Source of the DNA: Chloroflexota bacterium
Lineage (GTDB): Bacteria > Chloroflexota > UBA6077 > JACCZL01
DNA length: 12,502 nt
Assembly: GCA_013695975.1 (NCBI GenBank)
Contig: JACCZL010000278.1
Coordinates: forward strand, 1 to 12,502
Direction: 5' to 3'
Shown piece after piece: positions 1 through 6,032 of the stretch. The notes under the pieces were generated by a model that was given only the letters and a program-made list of their open reading frames with translations, was not told the DNA's origin and did not search any database. The position numbers and the translations under genes are program-made. How positions within the stretch are numbered: the first letter of the stretch is position 1; the number at the start of each line of letters is the position of its first letter.

Positions 1-234
1 CTTCCCGGGCGCGTCGGTCGCTGGCGGGGGCGCGCGCCGCTGCGCTTGCGTCCCCGGTGGATCGCTTGACGGCGGCTGCGACGACGGGCTCGAATCCTGC
101 CGCGGCCGCGCCTCCAGCTCGGTCACCCGAGCTTGGAGGGTCGCCACCACCCCCTCCAACGCCTCGAGGTACGCCCGGACGACCGGCGGCACCTGGGCCA
201 GCAATTTCTCGGGGGGACGTGGCAGCTCGGTCAC
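1..234 (-). CDS. IS66-family transposase, N-terminal fragment
   Basis: Partial gene cut by the left edge: 78 codons from a GTG at 232-234 with no stop. The product begins VTELPRPPEKLLAQ. It continues with a heptad-like helix (AYLEALEGVVATLQARVTEL, roughly residues 26-45), then the diagnostic IS66 stretch SSPSSQPPSSDPP (roughly residues 52-64) and a basic, proline-rich segment leading off the window. In IS66 transposases this leucine-rich helix plus SS-x-PPSSD motif precedes a zinc-finger-like region and the DDE catalytic core, both absent here. An in-frame TAG five codons upstream of the GTG, with no ATG between, supports the start. No strong ribosome binding site is seen. Whether the full element is intact cannot be judged. 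Confidence 0.88.
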   Translation of the reverse strand, partial: MTELPRPPEKLLAQVPPVVRAYLEALEGVVATLQARVTELEARPRQDSSPSSQPPSSDPPGTQAQRRAPPPATDAPGK

Positions 235-280
235 GCCGCCAGTCTACAGAACCTCGGCCTCGCTGTCCACCCCGCCCAGA

Positions 281-296
281 AGGGCTGAACGCTTAC
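281..296. repeat. IS66 terminal inverted repeat (one end)
   Basis: The outermost bases read inward from 296 are GTAAGCGTTCAGCCCT. The GTAAGCG start is the typical tip of IS66-family elements. The matching opposite end is outside the window, so the true repeat length is unknown. Confidence 0.7.
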
Positions 297-617
297 CCTG
301 GTAGGGACCGCGCCAGGGGGTCAACTTCAACGAACACCGCTGTAGTGTAGGGCCTCCGCGCTGTCAAGGCGCAGACAATCCCGTACCAGGGCCTTTTCAT
401 CACTCCCGGCCCGCCTTCCATCTCGACATGTCCCAGCGCCTGAGCCCGGGACGGGCGTTTCGGCCGGCCAGAGGGCCATCGCAACGCCGTCTCGGTGCTG
501 CCCCAATCTCGTGAGGTGATGAAAAGGCCCTGGCCAATCCTCGATCGCCCTTCCCCGTCCGGTTCAGGCATGCCAGGCGTGCCCATTCCTGGGCGGCCGT
601 TGATGAGCCATGCATCC
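297..617. other. Gene-free stretch between IS66 end and ATPase gene
   Basis: This 321-bp stretch holds no reading frame I can support; the frames that cross it overlap one another and resemble no family. It contains the predicted IS66 target duplication (297-304) and a perfect 18-bp inverted repeat (386-403 with 516-533). Beyond that I see no promoter, RNA gene or T-rich terminator. It is the sequence downstream of the ATPase gene, whose stop is at 618-620. Confidence 0.6.
386..533. repeat. 148-bp MITE-like segment with perfect 18-bp inverted ends
   Basis: CCAGGGCCTTTTCATCAC at 386-403 is exactly the reverse complement of GTGATGAAAAGGCCCTGG at 516-533. The arms enclose 112 bp with no coding potential. 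Perfect ends around a short non-coding core are the architecture of miniature inverted-repeat elements or of a decayed insertion sequence. The word CAATCC occurs just outside both arms (377-382 and 535-540), which could be a target duplication if the element tips extend slightly past the arms, but the fit is not clean. As RNA, the arms could also form a long stem after the ATPase gene. I do not recognise the end sequence as a specific IS family. Confidence 0.55.
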
Positions 618-1814
618 TCAATCCGCATCATCGCCACGCCGACGCAGATAGGCACCAAATAGGGGCGCTGTGAAGGCGACCTTGCCGCGCGTCGGGCGGT
701 AGACGAGCCCCTTTCGCACCAGATACCAGAGGGTCGGCTGGAGGACATTGTTCGGCAGCCCGGTGCGCTCCTGAATCTCGCGCACAGACGCCTCCTCACC
801 CTGGTGGCGGGCGATGGCGTGCAGCACGGTCCGTTCGCGGGCGGTCGTCCGCAAGTAGCGGGACTCGAAGAAGCTCCGATCCAGCACCGACTGGATGTCG
901 GGGCGGAGACGATGGTAGTCGGCCAGGGTAATCGTGTCGCCGGGCGCGCCGCGCCACAAGGCGTCGCCATAGAACTGGATGAAGTACGGGTAGCCGGCGG
1001 TGTCGCGCAGGACGGCCGCCACCGCCGCCTCCTCGTAGTCGCGTCCCAGCGCTCGCGCCGGGTCGCTGAGAGCAGCGCGATCCTCCGGAGGGCGGAGATT
1101 CCCGAGGTGCTCGAGGGTGAACATCCGCTCAGTGTAGCTTTTGGAACGGGCGAGGTTCTCGAGGATTGGGGGCAGCCCGCAGAGAATCAGCAGGATGGGC
1201 AGTCCCCGCTGTTGGACGGCCGCCACCGCCGCCAGTAGGGCACTGAGGGTGAGCCAGCCCTTCTTCTCCTCGACGACGTGAAACTCGTCATAGCGGAGGA
1301 TACAGCCGGCATAGTCGCTCGTGGCGCACAGCTCGCCGACTCTGGAGAGCGCCTGACGGAGGTCGTCGTCCAGGCGCCTCGGCGCCGCCCGTCGCTCGCC
1401 GCGCTGGTAACCGATGTCGACCCCCTCGTACGAGACGCTCAGGCCGCCTAGGAGATCGAGGGCGGCTTTGCCCAGGCCTCCGGCCGCGGCCTTCACGCGT
1501 TCGGACAACGAGAGCCGACGCGCCAAGTGGAGAAGATCCGCCAGGATGAGCTGCGCGAACGTGGCGGGCTCCGTGTCCGCCTCGGACCACTCCCGATCGA
1601 CGATCAGCCAGTCGGTCGCCTCCGCGTCGTCACTGTAGCGATTGAGAAGGACAGTCTTGCCGACCCCCCTGAGCCCGGTCACGAGGACGTTGTGCGGGAC
1701 GCCGGGTTCGTCCAAGTATTCCCGGAAGCGCTCGAGTTGGGAGCGGCGATCACCCAGATACGGAGGATCGGTGCCCATGCCGGGACGATACGGACTGCGG
1801 GGACGTTCGGTCAT
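618..1814 (-). CDS. Archaeal-type AAA ATPase with C-terminal winged helix
   Basis: Predicted cytoplasmic P-loop ATPase of 398 aa. With the ATG at 1814 as residue 1, a Walker A motif GLRGVGKT lies at about 47-54. A Walker B-like ILRYDEFH lies at about 172-178, with Asp-Glu for Mg2+/water activation. A sensor-1-like LILCGLP is near 209-215 and the GYPYFIQFYG segment near 274-283, typical of the Orc1/Cdc6-like and archaeal ATPase group. The last ~70 residues (ARERTVLHAIARH through VREIQERTGLPNNVLQPTLWYLVRKGLV) look like a winged helix, so DNA binding is likely. A longer start at 1844 would lie inside the 34-bp inverted repeat, so 1814 is preferred; a start at 1778 (MGTDPP) is also possible. The gene stands alone, with an IS and an inverted repeat downstream and the divergent recycling operon upstream. 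The cellular role of bacterial members is generally unknown. Confidence 0.85.
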   Translation of the reverse strand: MTERPRSPYRPGMGTDPPYLGDRRSQLERFREYLDEPGVPHNVLVTGLRGVGKTVLLNRYSDDAEATDWLIVDREWSEADTEPATFAQLILADLLHLARRLSLSERVKAAAGGLGKAALDLLGGLSVSYEGVDIGYQRGERRAAPRRLDDDLRQALSRVGELCATSDYAGCILRYDEFHVVEEKKGWLTLSALLAAVAAVQQRGLPILLILCGLPPILENLARSKSYTERMFTLEHLGNLRPPEDRAALSDPARALGRDYEEAAVAAVLRDTAGYPYFIQFYGDALWRGAPGDTITLADYHRLRPDIQSVLDRSFFESRYLRTTARERTVLHAIARHQGEEASVREIQERTGLPNNVLQPTLWYLVRKGLVYRPTRGKVAFTAPLFGAYLRRRGDDAD

Positions 1815-1815
1815 G

Positions 1816-1844
1816 ATTCGGTATGATAACGCACGTCTTATCAT
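1816..1844 (-). promoter_or_regulatory. Possible leaderless promoter of the ATPase gene
   Basis: On the minus strand, TTCGGA (1845-1850, weak -35) is followed after 16 bp by TATCAT (1823-1828, five of six matches to the -10 consensus). Transcription would then start about where the ATG at 1814 begins, giving a leaderless or near-leaderless mRNA. No Shine-Dalgarno sequence is seen before that ATG, which agrees. Both boxes fall inside the inverted repeat arms, so a bound protein would block them. Confidence 0.35.
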
Positions 1845-1850
1845 TCCGAA
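1817..1850. promoter_or_regulatory. 34-bp inverted repeat (13-8-13) at ATPase start
   Basis: Left arm TTCGGTATGATAA (1817-1829), spacer CGCACGTC (1830-1837), right arm TTATCATTCCGAA (1838-1850). The arms are inverted copies matching at 12 of 13 positions. The repeat is AT-rich against a very GC-rich background and begins 3 bp upstream of the preferred ATPase ATG. It may be an operator for the ATPase, possibly bound by its own winged helix. The 13-8-13 layout with ATAA and TTAT facing the spacer also resembles tyrosine-recombinase core sites. The near-perfect symmetry favours a protein-binding site; its function is inference. Confidence 0.7.
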
Positions 1851-1898
1851 ATGTCAGTACCGGGAGTGTAGAAGCGGGTCAGAGGCCGGGGTCGCGGC

Positions 1899-1927
1899 TT
1901 GACGTCTGCTCGCCTCCGCCCTACAGT
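1899..1927 (+). promoter_or_regulatory. sigma70-type promoter of the anmK-nagA-murQ operon
   Basis: TTGACG (1899-1904) and TACAGT (1922-1927) are separated by exactly 17 bp, matching the housekeeping -35/-10 consensus at five and four of six positions. Transcription would begin near 1934, leaving a leader of about 47 nt. The leader contains a strong purine-rich ribosome binding site, GGGAGAGGAGG at 1966-1976, 4 bp before the anmK ATG. Confidence 0.55.
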
Positions 1928-1980
1928 GCCCTCGTGGCGAGCCGGCGCGTCTGGCGTCGGAGCGCGGGAGAGGAGGCCCG

Positions 1981-3231
1981 ATGAACCCAAGCCCGCTCGT
2001 GGTCCTGGGCATGATCTCGGGCACGTCGGTCGACGGGCTGGACGCCGCGGTCGTGCAGTTGACGGAGGACGACGACACGCTCGTGGTCCGGCTGCTCGGC
2101 TACCACGAGGGAGAGGTCGACGAGGCGCTGCGGCGGCGGGTCCACGCCCTCTTCAGCCCCGCCGAGAGCCGCATCGACGAGGTGTGCGAAGTCAACGTCC
2201 TGCTGGGGGAGGCGTTTGCTCGGACCGGTGCGGTCGCGGCGCGGGAAGCGGGTGTCGAGCTGGACCTCGTCGCCTCGCACGGACAGACCGTCTGGCACCA
2301 GGTCGCGCCCGGGCGGACCCGTAGCACGCTCCAGATCGGCGAGCCGTCGACGATCGCCGAGCGACTCGGGGTCACGGTCGTGGCCGACTTCCGGCCGCGC
2401 GACATCGCGGCCGGCGGCGAGGCCGCGCCGCTCGCCAGCTACGTCGACGTGCTCCTGTTCGGGGACGAGCGCCAGTCGCGCGCGATCCAGAACATCGGCG
2501 GGATCGGCAACGTCACCTGGGTGCCGGTCGGCGGGAGGGCCGACGAGGCGCTCGCCTTCGACACCGGGCCAGGCAACGTGCTGATCGACCACGCGATCTG
2601 GCGCTTGACCGATGGGACCCAGCGGTTCGATCGCGACGGCGCCCTGGCCGGGAGCGGAAGCGTCGACCAGGCCGTGCTCGGGGAGCTGCTCGGTCACCCG
2701 TACTTTGCCCAACGCCCGCCAAAGACCACCGGGCGCGAGCTGTTCGGAGCACAGTTCGTCGATCCGCTGATCGACCGCGCCGAGCGGCGTGGGTTGAGCG
2801 TGGCCGACGTCGTCGCGACCCTCACAGCGTTCACGGCCCACTCGATCGCCGACCAGTACCATCGCTTCCTGCCCGCTCCGCCGGACGAGGTCGTCATCGG
2901 CGGCGGGGGGTCCCAGAATCCGGTCTTGATGGGGATGCTCGGCGACCTCCTGGCCCCGTCGCGCGTGCTGGTCCACGAGGACTTCGGGCTACCGGCCGTC
3001 GGTCGCGAGGCGATCTACTTCGCGATCCTCGGCTACCAGGCGCTCCACGGGCGCCCGAACACGATCCCAAGCTGCACCGGCGCCGATCACGCCGTCGTCA
3101 TGGGCAACCTCGTTCCCGGCCCGAATTATCTCGCGCTCGTGGAGCGCGTCGCGGCGATGACGGAGCGCACCATTCGGCGTGTGGTGATCGAAAGGAGCGA
3201 CCAGCAGGACCCGCCGGTGAGCGGGAAGTAG
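1981..3231 (+). CDS. anmK: Anhydro-N-acetylmuramic acid kinase
   Basis: Cytoplasmic sugar kinase of 416 aa. It converts 1,6-anhydro-N-acetylmuramic acid, released by lytic transglycosylases, to MurNAc-6-phosphate by hydrolytic ring opening plus ATP-dependent phosphorylation. The sequence shows the ATP-binding phosphate-1 loop GMISGTSVDGLDAAVV (10-25), SHGQTVWH (99-106) and ADFRPRDIAAGGEAAPL (135-151). Further on are QNIGGIGNVTWV (170-181) and FDTGPGNVLID (193-203), whose Asp194 aligns with the catalytic base of the family. Near the C-terminus are VIGGGGSQNP (305-314) and the nucleotide-site segment PAVGREAIYFAILGYQAL (338-355). Length is slightly above the usual ~370-390 because of a charged C-terminal tail. 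The start is fixed by an excellent ribosome binding site. It is the first gene of the recycling operon; nagA begins 13 bp after its stop. Confidence 0.95.
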   Translation: MNPSPLVVLGMISGTSVDGLDAAVVQLTEDDDTLVVRLLGYHEGEVDEALRRRVHALFSPAESRIDEVCEVNVLLGEAFARTGAVAAREAGVELDLVASHGQTVWHQVAPGRTRSTLQIGEPSTIAERLGVTVVADFRPRDIAAGGEAAPLASYVDVLLFGDERQSRAIQNIGGIGNVTWVPVGGRADEALAFDTGPGNVLIDHAIWRLTDGTQRFDRDGALAGSGSVDQAVLGELLGHPYFAQRPPKTTGRELFGAQFVDPLIDRAERRGLSVADVVATLTAFTAHSIADQYHRFLPAPPDEVVIGGGGSQNPVLMGMLGDLLAPSRVLVHEDFGLPAVGREAIYFAILGYQALHGRPNTIPSCTGADHAVVMGNLVPGPNYLALVERVAAMTERTIRRVVIERSDQQDPPVSGK

Positions 3232-3244
3232 TGGCGAGACGCCG

Positions 3245-4423
3245 ATGGGCCGGTCGTCGCTCGTCATCCACGGCCCGGTCCTCACCGATGGTCGGGAGCT
3301 GCCGGCCGCGCGGATCGAGACCGCGAATGGGCGGATCGTCGCGGTTCGACCGGGCGGTGGTGCGGACGGAGCCGACCTCGTCGTCGCCGATGGGTGGATC
3401 ATCCCCGGATTGATCGACCTCCAGGTCAACGGCGCTGGTGGAGTGGACCTCACGTCAGCTCACGACCCCGACGAGGCGGTGGCCGCCGTGGCGGGTGTGC
3501 TGGCCCAGCACGGGGTCACCGCGTTCTGCCCGACCGTCGTCAGCTCCCCGCCCGAGGCCATCCCGAGCCGCCTCGTCGCCTACGGGGCTCGGGCCCACCC
3601 TGGCGGAGCGGAATCGCTGGGCGCCCACCTCGAGGGACCGTTCCTGGATCCCGAGCATCGCGGAGTCCACGATCCAGCCGCGCTCCGCCTGCCGGACGCG
3701 GGCGAGATCGAGCGCTGGCTCGCCACCCGCCACCCGACGATCGTCACCCTGGCGCCCGAGCTACCGGGCGCCCTGGCGGCCATCCGCCGCCTGGCCGAGG
3801 CCGGGGTCGTGGTCAGCCTGGGGCACTCGGGGGCAGACGCGGCGGCGGCACGGGCGGGGCTAGAGGCCGGCGCCCGGATGGGGACCCACCTCTTCAACGC
3901 GATGCCGCCCTTCCACCATCGCCAGCCGGGCCTGGTTGGCGCCCTGCTGGCCGGCTCGGCGACGCTGGGGATCATCGCCGACGGAGTACACGTCGATCCG
4001 CTGGCGATCGACGTCGCGGTGCGCGCCGCGGGCCCGGGCCGAATCGCGCTGGTCAGCGACGCCCTCGCCGCGGCCGCGACGCCGCCCAGCCCGAGCCGCC
4101 TCGGGGCCCAGACGGTCCTCTCGGACGGCCGAATCGCGCGGCGGGCAGACGGCACCATGGCCGGCAGCGCCATTCTGCTCGACGGCGGCCTGCGCAACGT
4201 CCGCTCCTGGCTCCCCTGGCTGCCACCGGCCGAGGTGGTCCGGATGGCGACCCGGACGCCGGCCGAGGCGCTCGGCGGCGACGTCGCCGCCCGCAAGGGC
4301 CGGGTCGCCCCGGGCTACGACGCCGACCTCGTCATTCTCGACCCCGACTGGCAGGTCGTGGCGACGGTCGTGCGCGGCGTCGTCCTCGACACCAGCTCGA
4401 GCAAGGTCCCCAGCACGCGATGA
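3245..4423 (+). CDS. nagA: N-acetylglucosamine-6-phosphate deacetylase
   Basis: Amidohydrolase-superfamily enzyme, 392 aa, removing acetate from GlcNAc-6-phosphate to give glucosamine-6-phosphate for glycolysis or new cell-wall synthesis. Visible motifs are GLIDLQVNGAGGVDLT (55-70), HLEGPFLDPEHRGVH (128-142; Glu130 is the expected metal ligand), SLGHSGA (191-197; His194), GTHLFNAMPPFHHRQPG (213-229; His215), IADGVHVDP (244-252) and LVSDALAAA (269-277; Asp272 is the expected catalytic Asp). GTMAGSAILLDGGLRN (303-318) closes the barrel. All expected metal and catalytic residues are present and length is normal. An in-frame stop lies upstream at 3218-3220 and the ATG at 3245 is the first start after it; its ribosome binding site is weak, suggesting coupling to anmK. 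The stop overlaps the murQ start by 4 bp (ATGA). Confidence 0.95.
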   Translation: MGRSSLVIHGPVLTDGRELPAARIETANGRIVAVRPGGGADGADLVVADGWIIPGLIDLQVNGAGGVDLTSAHDPDEAVAAVAGVLAQHGVTAFCPTVVSSPPEAIPSRLVAYGARAHPGGAESLGAHLEGPFLDPEHRGVHDPAALRLPDAGEIERWLATRHPTIVTLAPELPGALAAIRRLAEAGVVVSLGHSGADAAAARAGLEAGARMGTHLFNAMPPFHHRQPGLVGALLAGSATLGIIADGVHVDPLAIDVAVRAAGPGRIALVSDALAAAATPPSPSRLGAQTVLSDGRIARRADGTMAGSAILLDGGLRNVRSWLPWLPPAEVVRMATRTPAEALGGDVAARKGRVAPGYDADLVILDPDWQVVATVVRGVVLDTSSSKVPSTR

Positions 4424-5334
4424 CGGAGCTGTTCTCGGAGCCCGGCTCGCTCGACCGGCTGCCCACGGAGCAGCTCAACCCCCGCACGGCCGACCTGGAC
4501 CGGCTGGACACGCTGGGCATCCTGACGCGGATCAACGACGAGGATAGGCTGGTGGCCACGGCGGTCCGCGCGGCCTTGCCGGAGCTGGGCCGGGCCGTCG
4601 ACCTGGCGACTGCGCGCTGGCGGGCCGGTGGGCGGGTGGTCCTGTTCGGGGCCGGCACCTCGGGACGGCTGGCGATGCTGGACGCCGCCGAGCTCGGGCC
4701 GACCTTCGGCGTTCCGGCCGATCGCTACCTCGCCCGGATGGCCGGCGGCACGGATGCCCTGCGCGCAGCGTCGGAGGGCTCCGAAGACGACTGGGCGAGT
4801 GGCGAAGCGGCCGCCGCCGACCTCACGGCGGCCGACGTGGCCGTCGGCATCGCGGCCAGCGGTCGCACGCCCTGGGTCCTGGGGGCGCTGGCAGCAGCCC
4901 GTCGCCGAGGCGCGGTGACGATCGGCGTCGCCTGCGTCCTCGGGTCGGAGCTGGGCGCCTACGCGGACGTGACGGTCGCCGTGGACACCGGCCCGGAGCC
5001 GATCGCGGGCTCGACTCGCATGAAGGCGGGGACGGCCCAGAAGCTGGTGCTCAACGCGTTCAGCACCGCGCTGATGGTCCGCCTGGGCAAAGTCTATGGC
5101 AACCTGATGGTGGACGTGCAGGCGACCAACGGCAAGCTCAGGCGGCGAGCCATCCGCATCGTTCAGCAGGCAGCCCGGGTCGACGCCGCCACGGCCGAGG
5201 GCACGCTGACCGAGGCGAGCTTCGAAGTCAAGACGGCGATCGTCGCGCTGCGGCTCGGGATCGTGGTCCCCGAGGCGCGTGCTCGCCTGGCGCAAGCCGA
5301 TGGAGCGGTGCGGCAAGCCCTGGGCGAAACGTGA
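4420..5334 (+). CDS. murQ: N-acetylmuramic acid 6-phosphate etherase
   Basis: SIS-domain lyase of 304 aa that splits the D-lactyl ether of MurNAc-6-phosphate, giving GlcNAc-6-phosphate (the NagA substrate) and D-lactate. The sequence shows TEQLNPRTADLD (16-27), the SIS phosphosugar loop FGAGTSGRLAMLDAAELGP (76-94) with Glu91 at the catalytic acid/base position, and EGSEDD (119-124) with the second conserved acidic residue Glu122. GIAASGRTP (143-151) and the family signature GSTRMKAGTAQKLVLN (197-212), followed by GKVYGNLMVD (223-232), complete the fold. Length is typical. The frame stays open far upstream of the ATG, but homology begins at MTELFSEPG. The ATGA overlap with nagA indicates translational coupling. 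With anmK and nagA it completes the anhydroMurNAc-to-GlcN-6-P route. Confidence 0.95.
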   Translation: MTELFSEPGSLDRLPTEQLNPRTADLDRLDTLGILTRINDEDRLVATAVRAALPELGRAVDLATARWRAGGRVVLFGAGTSGRLAMLDAAELGPTFGVPADRYLARMAGGTDALRAASEGSEDDWASGEAAAADLTAADVAVGIAASGRTPWVLGALAAARRRGAVTIGVACVLGSELGAYADVTVAVDTGPEPIAGSTRMKAGTAQKLVLNAFSTALMVRLGKVYGNLMVDVQATNGKLRRRAIRIVQQAARVDAATAEGTLTEASFEVKTAIVALRLGIVVPEARARLAQADGAVRQALGET

Positions 5335-5477
5335 CGTCCGGCGGCAGCGCCGAGCACGCGCAGCGCTACCTCGACCGAGGGATCTGGGCCGACGCGGCGC
5401 GGGTGAGGCCGGCCGTGGCAGCGCGATTAGTCGCAAGACACGGCGATCCGGCTGGTGGCGGGTCAGCAGAGCTCGGG
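5331..5477 (+). pseudogene. Short GTG-started ORF after murQ, likely gene remnant
   Basis: A GTG at 5331 overlaps the murQ stop by 4 bp (GTGA), the spacing of a translationally coupled next gene. The first ~30 codons (VTSGGSAEHAQRYLDRGIW onward) have the window's coding character, with nearly all third positions G or C. After about residue 30 the codons become AT-tolerant and irregular (CGA TTA GTC GCA AGA). The frame then runs on to 5594, opposite the membrane-protein gene that ends at 5478. I read this as the surviving start of a fourth operon gene lost to deletion or decay. I recognise no family, and it may be chance. The end given is where overlap with the opposite gene begins, not the stop codon. 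Confidence 0.25.
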
Positions 5478-5504
5478 TCATGCTCCCCGACCGGACCCGC
5501 GAGC
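5471..5504. terminator. Hairpin between converging murQ operon and minus-strand operon
   Basis: GCTC-GGGTC (5471-5479) pairs with GACCC-gc-GAGC (5494-5504): nine base pairs with a 2-nt bulge and a 14-nt loop. It sits at the junction of converging transcripts and overlaps the stop codon of the membrane-protein gene. No T-tract follows on either strand, so any terminator role is tentative. Confidence 0.25.
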
Positions 5505-6032
5505 CTCCATGGCTACCCCGATCAGGATGGCGATCGCACCGGCCCCGATCAGCCACAGCCCGACCTCGAAGCTGGCGTTGGGCGGGAGGCGTGACACTCC
5601 AAGGACGAGCGCCAGCAGGGGGATCAGCCCGCCGATCGCCAGGACGAGGTTCACGGGTCGGCGCAGGCTCGGTCGCGCCGCACCCAGCGCGACCACCAGC
5701 GCGGTCAACGCGCCGCTCGAGGGAAAGAGGAAGACCAGCGCCCGCAGGAGCTGGACCTCGGCCTGGCCGCCGCTGCTGCCGGGCAGGACCCGGCGCAGGT
5801 CGCCGGCGCCGCCGAGAAACTGGCCCAGGAACGCGCCGGTCAGGACGATCCCCTGAGTCCCGAACCAGGGCATAAAGTAGGCCGCCACCAGGGCCAGCCC
5901 GCCGATCAGGCTCAGCGCCCGCCCGAGCGGCAGGCAGCCGGCCCCGCCGTGGCCGAGGCTGGCGCCACAGTTCGGGCACCTTGGGCGCACGGCGACGTCT
6001 CGCGCGGACCGTGCGCCAGGATCGGACGTCAT
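5478..6032 (-). CDS. Small multi-pass membrane protein with N-terminal Cys motif
   Basis: Uncharacterised 184-aa protein, not assignable to a named family by eye. Residues 1-35 are hydrophilic and carry CPNCGASLGHGGAGC (19-33), a zinc-ribbon-like start with CxxC and one later Cys, but no fourth Cys. About four hydrophobic segments follow, near 38-57, 95-118, 126-147 and 156-176. A glycine-rich, partly hydrophobic stretch at 60-77 is ambiguous. The tail is short and basic. The layout resembles the many zinc_ribbon-plus-membrane proteins of Gram-positive-like bacteria. Its ATG overlaps the stop of ligase A by 4 bp (ATGA), so it is the last gene of the VOC-ligase-ligase operon. A link to ligase function is only positional. 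Confidence 0.75.
   Translation of the reverse strand: MTSDPGARSARDVAVRPRCPNCGASLGHGGAGCLPLGRALSLIGGLALVAAYFMPWFGTQGIVLTGAFLGQFLGGAGDLRRVLPGSSGGQAEVQLLRALVFLFPSSGALTALVVALGAARPSLRRPVNLVLAIGGLIPLLALVLGVSRLPPNASFEVGLWLIGAGAIAILIGVAMEARGSGRGA

Larger units (their letters stand above)
1..296 (-). mobile_element. IS66-family insertion sequence, partial (one end)
   Basis: One end of an insertion sequence; the rest lies beyond the left edge. Two things support this. The minus-strand reading frame from 234 has the N-terminal signature of IS66 transposases. The plus strand at 281-296 ends in GCTGAACGCTTAC, which read inward is GTAAGCGTTCAGC; IS66 elements characteristically begin GTAA. The transposase starts only about 60 bp inside this end, with no small tnpA/tnpB-type genes between. 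That suits the single-transposase (ISBst12-like) subgroup. IS66 elements usually make 8-bp target duplications, so 297-304 (CCTGGTAG) is the predicted duplication, and its partner lies outside the window. The boundary is inferred from this one end. Confidence 0.8.

Noticed and set aside
293..970. Minus-strand 225-codon frame across the intergenic region
   Set aside because: It overlaps the ATPase gene in another frame, crosses the IS boundary and the inverted repeat, and has no recognisable domain.
1815..1844. Longer ATPase start at 1844 (adds MIRRALSYRI)
   Set aside because: The extra codons lie inside the 34-bp palindrome and resemble no conserved N-terminus; the ATG at 1814 is better placed relative to the promoter boxes.
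1931..1941. Small hairpin CTCG-TGG-CGAG in the anmK leader
   Set aside because: A 4-bp stem with a 3-nt loop is too weak to support a riboswitch or attenuator.
1921..2976. Minus-strand 351-codon frame opposite anmK
   Set aside because: It is antisense to a well-supported kinase gene, rich in Arg/Asp/His as expected from mirrored GC-rich codons, and matches no family.
3394..4419. Long upstream extension of the murQ frame (342 codons before the murQ ATG)
   Set aside because: It overlaps nagA out of frame and is Arg/Pro/Gly-rich, the typical shadow of a GC-rich gene; homology to MurQ starts only at 4420.
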